DNA of 64,000 bases from Geovibrio thiophilus (GTDB taxonomy: Bacteria; Chrysiogenota; Deferribacteres; Deferribacterales; Geovibrionaceae), in NCBI RefSeq assembly GCF_004087915.1, contig NZ_CP035108.1:62001-126000 (forward strand), read 5' to 3'. Shown one piece after another: positions 26,287 through 34,613 of the stretch. Below the pieces are notes generated by a model that made no database searches, had not been told where the DNA came from, and saw nothing but the letters and a program-made list of their open reading frames with translations. The position numbers and the translations under genes were made by a program. The stretch's first letter is position 1, and every line of letters begins with the position of its first letter.

Positions 26287-27181
26287 CTATAAAATTCCTT
26301 ACGCTTTCTTCTTGTTTCTGTGAATAAAGTCTTGCGTATATATCCGATTTAACCTGTTCAAACTTTCTGTTTTCACCGTTTCTGTATGCTACTGTGCGGA
26401 AAATATGAAAGCCGTATTCCGATTTGATTATACCGCTGGTTTCTCCCGCTCTCAGCCTGAAGGCTTCGGCGAATACTTCGGGGTAGTCATCCATTGAAAT
26501 CCAGCCAAGGTTCCCGCCGTTTTTCTTTTCATCGGAAATGGAGTACTGCTCCGCCACTTCCGCGAAGGGCACGCCTTTTTTGAGCTCGCCCATGGCTTGT
26601 TTGGCGCTCTCCTCTTCTATGGTGAGGATCATGAATACGTTCGCAGTTCTCTTCCCTGTGAAGCGATCCTTATTACTGCCGTAATACGCTTTCAGTTCTT
26701 CATCCGTGACAATGACGTTGGTATCCGCCACCTGAGTAAGCAGATTCTGCACCAGAACATTCTCAATCATCTGTTTTTTCAGACGGTTTTTCAGTATCTC
26801 ATCCGTTGCGTTGTCATCATTTTCCGCGGCTCTGCCCTCTTCCATCTTATCGATGTATCCGGCTATTTTAGCGCTTCTTTCATCACCTATATCAAGTCCG
26901 CGTTTTTTCGCCTCGTCCAGAAGGAGCCTGTGGATTATGAAGTTGCGCACTATGCGGTCTTTCACTTCCTGATTCTCAACGGTGAGGGGATCCATCTCCA
27001 GCACAGTAAAATAGGCGTAGTCAAGAAGCTCGGAGTTATCTATCTCCACGCCGTTGATTTTCAGAATTGTGCGTTTTTCAACCTTCGGACGCGCGTCTCC
27101 GGACTTTTTGCCGTTGTCGCCGCAGCCGAAAAAGAATGCCGTTAAAAGAAGTAAAATCGCTGTCTTTTTCATCATCCGCAT
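26201..27181 (-). CDS. PpiC-type peptidyl-prolyl isomerase lipoprotein
   Basis: 326 aa lipoprotein: lipobox FFFGCGDN at residues 17-24. An N-terminal SurA-like region is followed by a complete parvulin domain (FMILTIEEESAKQAMGEL, GGNLGWISMDDYPEVFAEA, GIIKSEYGFHIFR). It probably folds or protects secreted proteins at a membrane. It is followed by a paralogue it overlaps by 86 bases, and preceded by mfd. Confidence 0.87.
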   Translation of the reverse strand: MRMMKKTAILLLLTAFFFGCGDNGKKSGDARPKVEKRTILKINGVEIDNSELLDYAYFTVLEMDPLTVENQEVKDRIVRNFIIHRLLLDEAKKRGLDIGDERSAKIAGYIDKMEEGRAAENDDNATDEILKNRLKKQMIENVLVQNLLTQVADTNVIVTDEELKAYYGSNKDRFTGKRTANVFMILTIEEESAKQAMGELKKGVPFAEVAEQYSISDEKKNGGNLGWISMDDYPEVFAEAFRLRAGETSGIIKSEYGFHIFRTVAYRNGENRKFEQVKSDIYARLYSQKQEESVRNFIDEIYGKAEIINVAPAAFEPLTAGSGAGN

Positions 27182-27240
27182 AAATTACAACATTAACTCC
27201 CGCAGGGCAACACAAAAGGGCTGCAATGATTCTGACAGTT

Positions 27241-30200
27241 TCAGCCCTCAGCCAGTTCAGAAAGAATTTCGCATGTTTTCTCTAGGAAATTGTCCTTTTT
27301 CTCAAAATAAAGCACTAAGCTGTTCTCGTTTTCAAACTTATAAACCGCTTTAACTTCGGCAAGAACCTGAACCAGCCTTGACGGGGAAACGGGTGTGTCC
27401 TTGTCGAAAATGATTCGCACACGCCCCGTATGTATGGCGAGTTTCTCGGCATAAACCTTCCCTGCGAGATTCTTCATCAGCATTATCCAGCCGAGATTTT
27501 CAGTCTCCTCACGCATTTCGCCGTAAACCTGAGCAAGGTCGTCCAGAAGTCCGCGCATCTCCTTCTCTGACTGAATTTTGGAAAAGCGCCTGTAATAATC
27601 GAACCTCAGCGAAACATCCTCCACATACTCGGCGGAGATAAAATACGGCAGAGCGGAGGCAACCTCAGTCTCTCTGGAGCTGTTCAGTTCACCCTTAAGC
27701 TCCTTGACAGCGTCCTCTATCATCCGGAGGAAGAGCTCATAGCCGATCTTCACCATGAAGCCCGATTGATCAGCACCGAGGAGATCCCCCGCACCTCTGA
27801 GCTGGAGATCGTAGAAGGCGATCTTTACCCCGCTTCCGAGATCGGAAAGCTGCTGGATAATCTTCAGTCTCTTGCGGGCTATCTCATTAAGGCTTGTCAT
27901 GCTGGGTACAAGCATATAACAGTAGCCCCGCCTGCGGGAGCGCCCGACACGCCCCTTAAGCTGGTAAACCTGTGCCAGTCCGAAATGAGCGGCGTTGTTT
28001 ATGATAATCGTATTTGCGTTCGCAATGTCTATTCCGTTCTCGACAATCGTGGTGCAGACAAGAACATCCAGCTCACCCTGATAAAAACTGTAGAGCACGC
28101 TCTCCATAGCGTCCGCAGTCATCTGCCCGTGGGCGATTCCAAGCCTTGCGTGGGGCACAAGCTTCCGCACGGATTCCGCCACGGATTCTATGTCCTCAAC
28201 CTTGTTATGGAGAAAATAAACCTGCCCGCCCCTCTCAAGCTCTTTCAAAAGGGCGTTTTTGATCTCCTCATCCGTTTTGATTACACGGGTGATAACCGGA
28301 AGCCTCTCCTCCGGCGGTGTTTCTATGACGCTTATGTCACGGATGCCGGACATGGAAAGCTGCAATGTTCGGGGAATAGGCGTGGCTGACAGGTAGATTA
28401 TATCTATATTGCTCTTGAGCGCTGTTATTTTCTCTTTGTGGGCAACGCCGAAACGCTGCTCCTCGTCTATTATCAGAAGCCCCAGATCTCTGAACTCCAC
28501 ATCCTTGGAAAGAAGCCTGTGCGTTCCGATGATTATATCCACCTCACCCGCAGCCAGCCTGCGGAGGGTCTTTTTTATTTCGGCGGATGTCTTATATCTG
28601 CTGATATAGTCGACATTCACGGGCATATCGGCGAAGCGTTTCTTGAAGTTTACGTAATGCTGACGGGCAAGAACCGTGGTCGGCACCAGAACCCCTACCT
28701 GCTTTCCGCAGGCGGCAGCCTTGCAGGCGGCACGCATGGCGACTTCTGTCTTGCCGAAGCCCACATCGCCGCAGACGAGACGCTCCATCGGCTTCTCATC
28801 CTCCATGCCCTGATAAACATCGTGTATGGCGGAAAGCTGATCATCCGTTTCGTCATACTCGAACCCCTGCTCAAACTGCTCAAGAAGCACGCCGTCGTCC
28901 ATGAAAGCGAAGCCGTTTCTCACTTTTCTGTCTGCGTACAGCTTCAGAAGGTCGATAGCCAGCTTCTTCGCCCTTGTGCTTGCCTGAACCTTCAGCTTTT
29001 TCCAAGTAGCGGTCTGGAGGCTGTGAACCCTCGGCGCTCTGCCTTCTGCGCCTATGTATTTCTGGATCTGTCCTATTTTATCAAGCGGAACGTAGAGTAT
29101 CTCCCCGTTTTCGTACTCAAGAACGAGAAAGTCCCCCGCAACACCGCCTATCTCTTTGTGAACAAGTCCTCTGTATATTCCGATTCCGTAATCCACGTGA
29201 ACAACGTAATCATTCGGCTCAAGGTCGCTGAGACTTGTGGTGTAGACTTCCTTTTTTGCCTTCTTGACCTTTCTTTTAACGGTTCCGAAGATGTCCTCAT
29301 CGGTCACGACAGCAACCTTCCCTCTCGGGTCTATGAAGCCGCCGCTGACCTTCTCGCCGTAGAGCCCTATGCCGTGGGCGGGAAGTTTATAGTATGAGGA
29401 TATTTCCGTGACCGCTATTTCATGGTCCCGCATGAAGTCCAGAAACAGGCTTTTAAGCTTGCGGCTTTCGATACAGACCAGAACACCGTATCTGTCGTCC
29501 AGCAGATCCTTTATCTTCGCCGCCGCGTCTGTCACCGACTGGTAAAGGTTCTTCTTCTCATGAGTGAATCTCGCGGCGGAACCGGCAAGCCCGCCGTCCT
29601 CGCTGTCTGCGTCCGCCGACTCCTCAAAAAGGTGCACCTCGCGCGCAGCCAGAAGCTTTTCCACTGTCTCCGCGTTTATGAAGTTTTTCTCAGCGCCCGC
29701 AGGAAGACCGTAATGATCCTGTTTGTCCTTAACCGTGTTGTCCAGCTCTATGAACGCATCGGTTAGATCCCGCTCCAGAGTGACAACCTGCACGCCTGCG
29801 CCAAGGTAATCAAACAGGTTAGCCATGCTCCTGTATATAAAAGGGCTGAACCAGTGGCATCCGGCAAACTTGCCGAAGTTCTTCGCCTTTTCACTCACTG
29901 ACGGAATATTCACCGCCGCCAGATCATCCTCATCAAAAAGAGCTTCCCCCGCCGGAAGAATCGTGAGCTCCTCAAGCTTCTTCTCCGTTCTGCGGCTGAA
30001 TGACTCAAAAACGTCCATACGGTCGATCTCGTCATCAAAAAACTCTATCCTCACAGGGTTTTCCATCTGCGGAGTAAAGACTTCCGCTATGTCGCCCCTG
30101 AAGGTGTATTCCCCCTGACCGGAAACAAGCTCAACGTTTACATAGCCGGAATACTCAAGAGCGTATCTCAGCTCCTCCCTGTCCGCAGTGCCGCCTTTTT

Positions 30201-30552
30201 TCAGGCTGATCACCGACGCGCCGAAAACATCAGCCGGCGGAAGAGTCTTCGCGAGTGAGCCGGGAGTTACAAGCACAACCCCTTCAAAGCCGTTCGTAAG
30301 TCTGTGTAAAGTGCTGATACGCATGGAAAGGACATCGGTAAGAACCCTTGCTTCCTCGAAAGGTTCCTGTGTGTATTCGGGAAAAGGCGCAACCCTATCC
30401 GCCCCGAAGAAGAAAACCAGCTCGGATAAAAGAAGGTCAAAACGGTTTCTGTCGGAGGCAATGACAAGCACCCTGCCCCCGCTGAAATTTTTTCTGAGGC
30501 GGTACGCGGCGCCTGCGCCCCATAAACCGCCTGTTATTGAAGTGAAGTCCAT
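27241..30552 (-). CDS. mfd: Transcription-repair coupling factor Mfd
   Basis: 1103 aa. Removes stalled RNA polymerase and recruits UvrA. An N-terminal UvrB-like region, an RNA-polymerase-interacting region (NDYVVHVDYGIGIYRG), the RecG-like helicase with GDVGFGKTEVAMRAA and IIDEEQRFG, LSATPIPRTL, and a C-terminal TRCF domain are all present. mfd next to SurA/PpiC genes is a frequent order in Gram-negatives. Confidence 0.97.
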   Translation of the reverse strand: MDFTSITGGLWGAGAAYRLRKNFSGGRVLVIASDRNRFDLLLSELVFFFGADRVAPFPEYTQEPFEEARVLTDVLSMRISTLHRLTNGFEGVVLVTPGSLAKTLPPADVFGASVISLKKGGTADREELRYALEYSGYVNVELVSGQGEYTFRGDIAEVFTPQMENPVRIEFFDDEIDRMDVFESFSRRTEKKLEELTILPAGEALFDEDDLAAVNIPSVSEKAKNFGKFAGCHWFSPFIYRSMANLFDYLGAGVQVVTLERDLTDAFIELDNTVKDKQDHYGLPAGAEKNFINAETVEKLLAAREVHLFEESADADSEDGGLAGSAARFTHEKKNLYQSVTDAAAKIKDLLDDRYGVLVCIESRKLKSLFLDFMRDHEIAVTEISSYYKLPAHGIGLYGEKVSGGFIDPRGKVAVVTDEDIFGTVKRKVKKAKKEVYTTSLSDLEPNDYVVHVDYGIGIYRGLVHKEIGGVAGDFLVLEYENGEILYVPLDKIGQIQKYIGAEGRAPRVHSLQTATWKKLKVQASTRAKKLAIDLLKLYADRKVRNGFAFMDDGVLLEQFEQGFEYDETDDQLSAIHDVYQGMEDEKPMERLVCGDVGFGKTEVAMRAACKAAACGKQVGVLVPTTVLARQHYVNFKKRFADMPVNVDYISRYKTSAEIKKTLRRLAAGEVDIIIGTHRLLSKDVEFRDLGLLIIDEEQRFGVAHKEKITALKSNIDIIYLSATPIPRTLQLSMSGIRDISVIETPPEERLPVITRVIKTDEEIKNALLKELERGGQVYFLHNKVEDIESVAESVRKLVPHARLGIAHGQMTADAMESVLYSFYQGELDVLVCTTIVENGIDIANANTIIINNAAHFGLAQVYQLKGRVGRSRRRGYCYMLVPSMTSLNEIARKRLKIIQQLSDLGSGVKIAFYDLQLRGAGDLLGADQSGFMVKIGYELFLRMIEDAVKELKGELNSSRETEVASALPYFISAEYVEDVSLRFDYYRRFSKIQSEKEMRGLLDDLAQVYGEMREETENLGWIMLMKNLAGKVYAEKLAIHTGRVRIIFDKDTPVSPSRLVQVLAEVKAVYKFENENSLVLYFEKKDNFLEKTCEILSELAEG

Positions 30553-30609
30553 TATTTTTTACAGTTTTTTTCGATTTCTCTTTTAATAATATTTCGGTTA
30601 ATGAACAGC

Positions 30610-31188
30610 CTAACTAAATTTGCCGAACATTATCTCATCCACCAGCTCGCATATAATGTGAGCGGCGGCGATGTGTATCTCCTGAATCCTCGGAGTGCAC
30701 TCCGAAGGGGAAATCAGCAGATGGTCGCAAAGCCCGCGCATCAGCCCGCCGTCCTTGCCGGTGAAGCCTATGGTGGTCATGCCCTGCCTGCCCGCGGTAC
30801 GCAGAGCAGCCAGAACGTTAGGCGAATTGCCGCTGGTGGAAATGCCCCACGCTATATCGTTAGCGTTGCCCAATGCCTTGAGCTGCTTATCAAAAACCTG
30901 TTCAAAACTGTAGTCGTTCCCGATAGCCGTCAGCGCGGAAGTGTCAGTCGTCAGGGCAAGCGCAGGCAGAGGAGGACGCTCCATCTTAAAGCGGTTGGTA
31001 AACTCCGCCGCTATATGCTGGGAATCCGCGGCAGAACCGCCGTTACCGAAAATCAGCACCTTGCCGCCGTTTTCAAAACATCTCACTATCTCAGTGGATA
31101 TGCCTATCAGCACAGGCATAGACTCGGCGGAAAACCTCGCCTGAGCCTCCCGCATCTCATCAAAAATATCACTTATGAAATCTTCCAT
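30610..31188 (-). CDS. gmhA: Phosphoheptose isomerase
   Basis: SIS-domain isomerase, 192 aa, making D-glycero-manno-heptose 7-phosphate for LPS core. FGNGGSAADSQHIAAEFTNRF and STSGNSPN are the family motifs, and H/E metal residues lie near the C-terminus (EIHIAAAHIICELVD). It leads a unit with mfd 57 bases behind. Confidence 0.93.
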   Translation of the reverse strand: MEDFISDIFDEMREAQARFSAESMPVLIGISTEIVRCFENGGKVLIFGNGGSAADSQHIAAEFTNRFKMERPPLPALALTTDTSALTAIGNDYSFEQVFDKQLKALGNANDIAWGISTSGNSPNVLAALRTAGRQGMTTIGFTGKDGGLMRGLCDHLLISPSECTPRIQEIHIAAAHIICELVDEIMFGKFS

Positions 31189-31222
31189 TACGCTACCTTT
31201 TAGATTTTAAACTCTATCTGCT

Positions 31223-31334
31223 ATGAGAGAACCCTTTTTCCACAGGAAAAAAGGGTTCTCTCATACTCACTCCCAAAAACCTGAAATTCGGGTTTTGAGG
31301 GGGAACGGGGGAACTTTTGCCTAAAAGTTTCCCC
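31223..31334. repeat. Paired-hairpin repeat (D plus E type), terminator-like
   Basis: ATGAGAGAACCC with a T run pairs with an A run and GGGTTCTCTCAT (31223-31264). It is followed by CTCCCAAAAAC, GTTTTGAGGGGGAACG and the second hairpin GGGGAACTTTT/AAAAGTTTCCCC (about 31307-31334). Family copies occur at 14741 and 55642. It sits between yraN and gmhA and may block read-through. Confidence 0.65.
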
Positions 31335-31348
31335 GAAAACAAATCTAT

Positions 31349-31826
31349 GCACCGAATGCGTTTATTATGTGCGTTATTTCAGCTGTCTTAACAACAAAAA
31401 TCCGCACATCCTGTCGGATTTTTGTACACGCTCGCGCCGAATTCTCATTCGGCTTCGCTTCGCACGGCGGGTTTCCGATCCTCGGAACCGGAGTCAAGCA
31501 CCGAATGCGTTTATTATGTGCGTTATTTCAGTTGTCTTAACAACAAAAATCCGCACATCCTGTCGGATTTTTGTACACGCTCGCGCCGAATTCTCATTCG
31601 GCTTCGCTTCGCACGGCGGGTTTCCGATCCTCGGAACCGGAGTCAAGCACCGAATGCGTTTATTATGTGCGTTATTTCAGTTGTCTTAACAACAAAAATC
31701 CGCACATCCTGTCGGATTTTTGTACACGCTCGCGCCGAATTCTCATTCGGCTTCGCTTCGCACGGCGGGTTTCCGATCCTCGGAACCGGAGTCAAGCACC
31801 GAATGCGTTTATTATGTGCGTTATTT
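31349..31826 (-). repeat. Three 149-bp tandem units: three-hairpin element plus duplicated yraN 3' end
   Basis: Exact period of 149 bp (units at 31349, 31498, 31647), with a partial fourth at 31796 that is the true yraN end. On the minus strand each unit has hairpin A (31470-31488, slightly imperfect), the core GCCGTGCGAAGCGAAG, hairpin B GCCGAAT/ATTCGGC (31436-31453), and hairpin C AAAAATCCG/CGGATTTTT with loop ACAGGATGTG (31396-31423). A 31-bp copy of the yraN 3' coding end follows each. Units are nearly identical, so the expansion is recent. The gap 31189-31791 has no gene. Confidence 0.9.
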
Positions 31827-32130
31827 TATCATTGTCTATGGAAATCACATCGAAGCGGCAGAGTTTTTCCGGATTATTTTCCATGAGATAGAACTCGGCT
31901 GTGCGTATAATTTTTTCCTGTTTGGCGTGTGTTACTGACTGGTAGCCTTCGCCGAAGGCGTCTGAGGAGCGTGTCTTGACTTCGACAAACACCAGTGTGC
32001 CGTTCTTTTCGGCTATTATATCGATTTCGCCTGTTTTGGCTCTGTAGTTGCGTTTTACGACGGAGTACCCGTTTTTTTTCAGGAACACTGCCGCCTTGTC
32101 CTCGCCGGACTTACCTTTTAATATCCGCAT
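31792..32130 (-). CDS. yraN: UPF0102 / YraN family endonuclease-like protein
   Basis: 112 aa. The nuclease-fold motif GEIDIIAEKNGTLVFVEVKTR is the family signature (restriction endonuclease-like core). No defined role; often next to rnhB as here, overlapping it by 20 bases. The last ten codons (ITHIINAFGA and stop) are duplicated three more times downstream in the tandem repeat. Confidence 0.9.
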   Translation of the reverse strand: MRILKGKSGEDKAAVFLKKNGYSVVKRNYRAKTGEIDIIAEKNGTLVFVEVKTRSSDAFGEGYQSVTHAKQEKIIRTAEFYLMENNPEKLCRFDVISIDNDKITHIINAFGA

Positions 32131-32653
32131 TTTTCAGAAAGCTCATCCGGTGCAGTTCGGTTGCGCCGTATTTTTTCAGTGCTTCAAGGTGAACCTTTGC
32201 CCCGTAGCCCTTATTGGAATACCAGCCGTATTCGGGGTATGTCATATGGAGTTTCTTCATCATGGCGTCCCTGTGCACTTTCGCCAAAATTGACGCGGCG
32301 GCAACGCAAAGGAAGCTGTCCTCCGCCTTGAACGGGTTTTCTATGGGAACGGAGACATTCAGCTTAACGGCGTCTACTATTATGTTGTCGTAAGAGGTTT
32401 TCAGGCGGGAGAGGGCAATGTGCATAGCCTGCCTTGTGGCACGGAGTATATTGATCCGGTCGATAACCCTGTTGCAGACGACACCGAAAGCGTAGTCCAC
32501 TGCATTGCGCCTTATGCTTTCGGCAATGACCTCACGCCTTTTCTCTGTGATTTTTTTGGAGTCGATGATGCGGGAATCCTCATATCCTTCGGGCATGATA
32601 ACTGCACAGGCGACAACGGGTCCCGCGAAGCATCCTCTGCCCACCTCATCCAT
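32111..32653 (-). CDS. rnhB: Ribonuclease HII
   Basis: Removes RNA from RNA:DNA hybrids. From the ATG at 32653 it is 180 aa starting MDEVGRGCFAGPVVACAV, which includes the catalytic DEVGRG. The family has a beta strand before this motif; the in-frame upstream codons encode IVTVG and run back to the hypB stop. Within them only an ATA at 32668, six bases after AAGGGGG, is suitably placed; ATG 32653 has no good ribosome site. The true start may therefore be near-cognate. Confidence 0.92.
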   Translation of the reverse strand: MDEVGRGCFAGPVVACAVIMPEGYEDSRIIDSKKITEKRREVIAESIRRNAVDYAFGVVCNRVIDRINILRATRQAMHIALSRLKTSYDNIIVDAVKLNVSVPIENPFKAEDSFLCVAAASILAKVHRDAMMKKLHMTYPEYGWYSNKGYGAKVHLEALKKYGATELHRMSFLKNADIKR

Positions 32654-32668
32654 GCCGACGGTGACTAT

Positions 32669-33325
32669 CTATTCCCCCTTTTTCCTGCGGATTTTAGCCT
32701 TGATCCAGCCGATGAACTCGTCAAGTCCCTGACCTGTTTTGCAGGAGGTCTCAAAGATGTCCAGAGTGGGGTTAACGCCCAGAGCGAAGTCACGGCATTT
32801 CTGCATATCAAAATCCACATAGGGGAGAAGATCCGTCTTATTGATGATGAACGCTGATGAAACATGGAACATAGAGGGATATTTGGCGGGTTTGTCCTCT
32901 CCCTCGGTAACGCTGAGCATGCAGACTTTGGCATCCTCACCCAGTTCGTAAGAGGAGGGGCAGACAAGATTGCCCACATTTTCTATTATGAGAAGGTCAA
33001 GTCTGCCGAAGGCAACCAGAGACTTTTCTATGTCAAGGGCTTCAAGATGGCATGAACCGTTGGTGTTCACCTGAATGGCGGGGATTCCGGCGGCTCTGAT
33101 GCGTTCCGCGTCAAAGTCCGTCTGGAGGTCGCCTTCGATAACGCCGACTGAATACTCTTTCTGAATCTCCACAAGGATATTGGAAAGGAGAGTGGTCTTT
33201 CCGCTGCCGGGAGAGGAGACAAAGTTCAGCACAAGCGTTCTGTCCCTGTCAAAACCTTCCTTCAGGGCTTCCGCCAGTTCTTCGTTTTTGGAGAGAATCC
33301 TTTTATTCACATCAAGCTTTGTCAT
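32669..33325 (-). CDS. hypB: Hydrogenase nickel-incorporation GTPase HypB
   Basis: 218-aa SIMIBI GTPase delivering nickel to [NiFe]-hydrogenase. Walker A is SSPGSGKTTLLSNIL, with ESDxQTD-type GDLQTDFDAERI and NKTDLLPY. It lacks the His-rich N-terminal nickel store found in some HypB. It follows hypA by 36 bases. No hydrogenase structural gene or hypCDEF lies in the window. HypA/HypB may also serve urease in some organisms. Confidence 0.95.
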   Translation of the reverse strand: MTKLDVNKRILSKNEELAEALKEGFDRDRTLVLNFVSSPGSGKTTLLSNILVEIQKEYSVGVIEGDLQTDFDAERIRAAGIPAIQVNTNGSCHLEALDIEKSLVAFGRLDLLIIENVGNLVCPSSYELGEDAKVCMLSVTEGEDKPAKYPSMFHVSSAFIINKTDLLPYVDFDMQKCRDFALGVNPTLDIFETSCKTGQGLDEFIGWIKAKIRRKKGE

Positions 33326-33361
33326 TAACCACCTTCTTTTATTCTTTTAAAGACTGAAAGG

Positions 33362-33703
33362 TCAATCCACTTCAATTTCTGTAATCTGCAACTCTTCCCC
33401 TGTGAGGATTTTAACAGCGTGGGAGCCGCATTTCGGGCACTGCATAAAAATCTGCTCAAAGGTATTTTCGTGTCCGCAGTCAATACACTTGCCGGTGAGA
33501 GGAACATTATCGATGATAAGCTCGCCCTCTTCGGCTATTGTACCATCCTTGAGGGCGTCAAAGGCAAACATCAGCGGAGAGCTTTCCACCGCCTGTAATC
33601 TGCCTATTTTCACGAACACTTTATTAACTTTCTTCGCGCCGTTGTTCTTTGCCGTCTCAAAAACGACATCCATTAAGCTCTGAGCTATACTGACTTCATG
33701 CAT
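33362..33703 (-). CDS. hypA: Hydrogenase nickel metallochaperone HypA
   Basis: 113 aa. MHEVSIAQSL carries the nickel-binding MHE start, and GKCIDCGHEN with QCPKCGS gives the four-Cys zinc site. It works with HypB encoded next. It follows a formyltransferase-like gene by 28 bases. Confidence 0.96.
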   Translation of the reverse strand: MHEVSIAQSLMDVVFETAKNNGAKKVNKVFVKIGRLQAVESSPLMFAFDALKDGTIAEEGELIIDNVPLTGKCIDCGHENTFEQIFMQCPKCGSHAVKILTGEELQITEIEVD

Positions 33704-33731
33704 GGAAATATGTATAATATCCTATAGTGTC

Positions 33732-34613
33732 TTAGTCAACCGCATAATAGAGTTCGTGAACCTCGCCCCTGCGGAAGAGCCTTCCCCCGCACTCCGCTTC
33801 CTCTATTATTATTGTCCCCGAGCCGCAGGCAATCTCCGCCCCGTACGGGGTGAGTTCAACCAGTTCTCCGGGTCTGCCGTATTCCCCCTGCCATTTCTCC
33901 GCCGATGCCCGCCAGACTGTTATCTGCCTGCCGTCCTTCATGAAATACGCGCCGAAATACGGGCGGGAAAAACCCCTGATGTGGTTGTATATGTTGTATG
34001 CGTCACGGTTGAAGTCTATCACCCCTTCTCTCTTTCGTTTGCGTGGAAGATAAAACGCCTCCCGCTCATCCTGCGGTGCTGCCTTGAAGCCGGCTAATCC
34101 TTTTTCCATGAACTCCTTTATGAAGCGTGCGCAGACAGCGGAGTATTTTTTCAAGAAATCTTCCGGATATTCGGTGAAGCCGATCTTAATTTCTTCGGAA
34201 AATAGGACATCCCCGCCGTCTACCCTGTCGGACGCTGTATAGAAACTCGCTCCGGAAACCGCAACGCCCCTGAGAAACTGTTCAGTAACGGCGCTGTAGC
34301 CTCTGTACAGCGGCAGGAGTGACGGATGGGCGAATACCGCTTTAGCATCTGTCTCCATGAAGAAATCCTTTGTCCAGTCCACACAGACGGCGATCGTCTC
34401 AGTGTCAAGCACCGCTTCCGCCGCTTCGCCGTATTTATTTGATGATATAAAGGTTATGGGAAAAAGACCCCTGTATTTGGTGAAGTCTCTTGAGAGGGCA
34501 GTCTTCTGAAAGCCTGCGGGATAAGTGTACACCTGCGGATATACCCCCAGAGCATCCAGTGCGTCCAGCAGGTATTCCCCTGTGAGATTCGATGTAAAAA
34601 GCGCTGTTTTCAC
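33732..34613 (-). CDS. Formyltransferase-like protein (Fmt/ArnA fold) with altered active site
   Basis: 293 aa. The central VFAHPSLLPLYRGYSAV matches the N10-formyl-THF transferase motif, and DRVDGGDVLF supplies the catalytic Asp. At the position of the catalytic Asn (NxHxSLLP) it has Phe (FAHPSLLP). A C-terminal Fmt-like domain includes IRGFSRPYFGAYF. The first half is diverged. It is not the housekeeping Fmt. It overlaps the DUF2207 gene by four bases and precedes hypA, so a role in hydrogenase maturation or in sugar N-formylation are both open. Confidence 0.75.
   Translation of the reverse strand: MKTALFTSNLTGEYLLDALDALGVYPQVYTYPAGFQKTALSRDFTKYRGLFPITFISSNKYGEAAEAVLDTETIAVCVDWTKDFFMETDAKAVFAHPSLLPLYRGYSAVTEQFLRGVAVSGASFYTASDRVDGGDVLFSEEIKIGFTEYPEDFLKKYSAVCARFIKEFMEKGLAGFKAAPQDEREAFYLPRKRKREGVIDFNRDAYNIYNHIRGFSRPYFGAYFMKDGRQITVWRASAEKWQGEYGRPGELVELTPYGAEIACGSGTIIIEEAECGGRLFRRGEVHELYYAVD

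Noticed and set aside
31349-31795. Possible CRISPR array
   Set aside because: Units are whole-sequence tandem copies with no variable spacers, and no cas gene is near.
31369-31938. Several open frames with repeated peptide blocks
   Set aside because: They arise from the 149-bp tandem units (149 is not a multiple of three, so each frame reads through in turn). No start sites or protein family.
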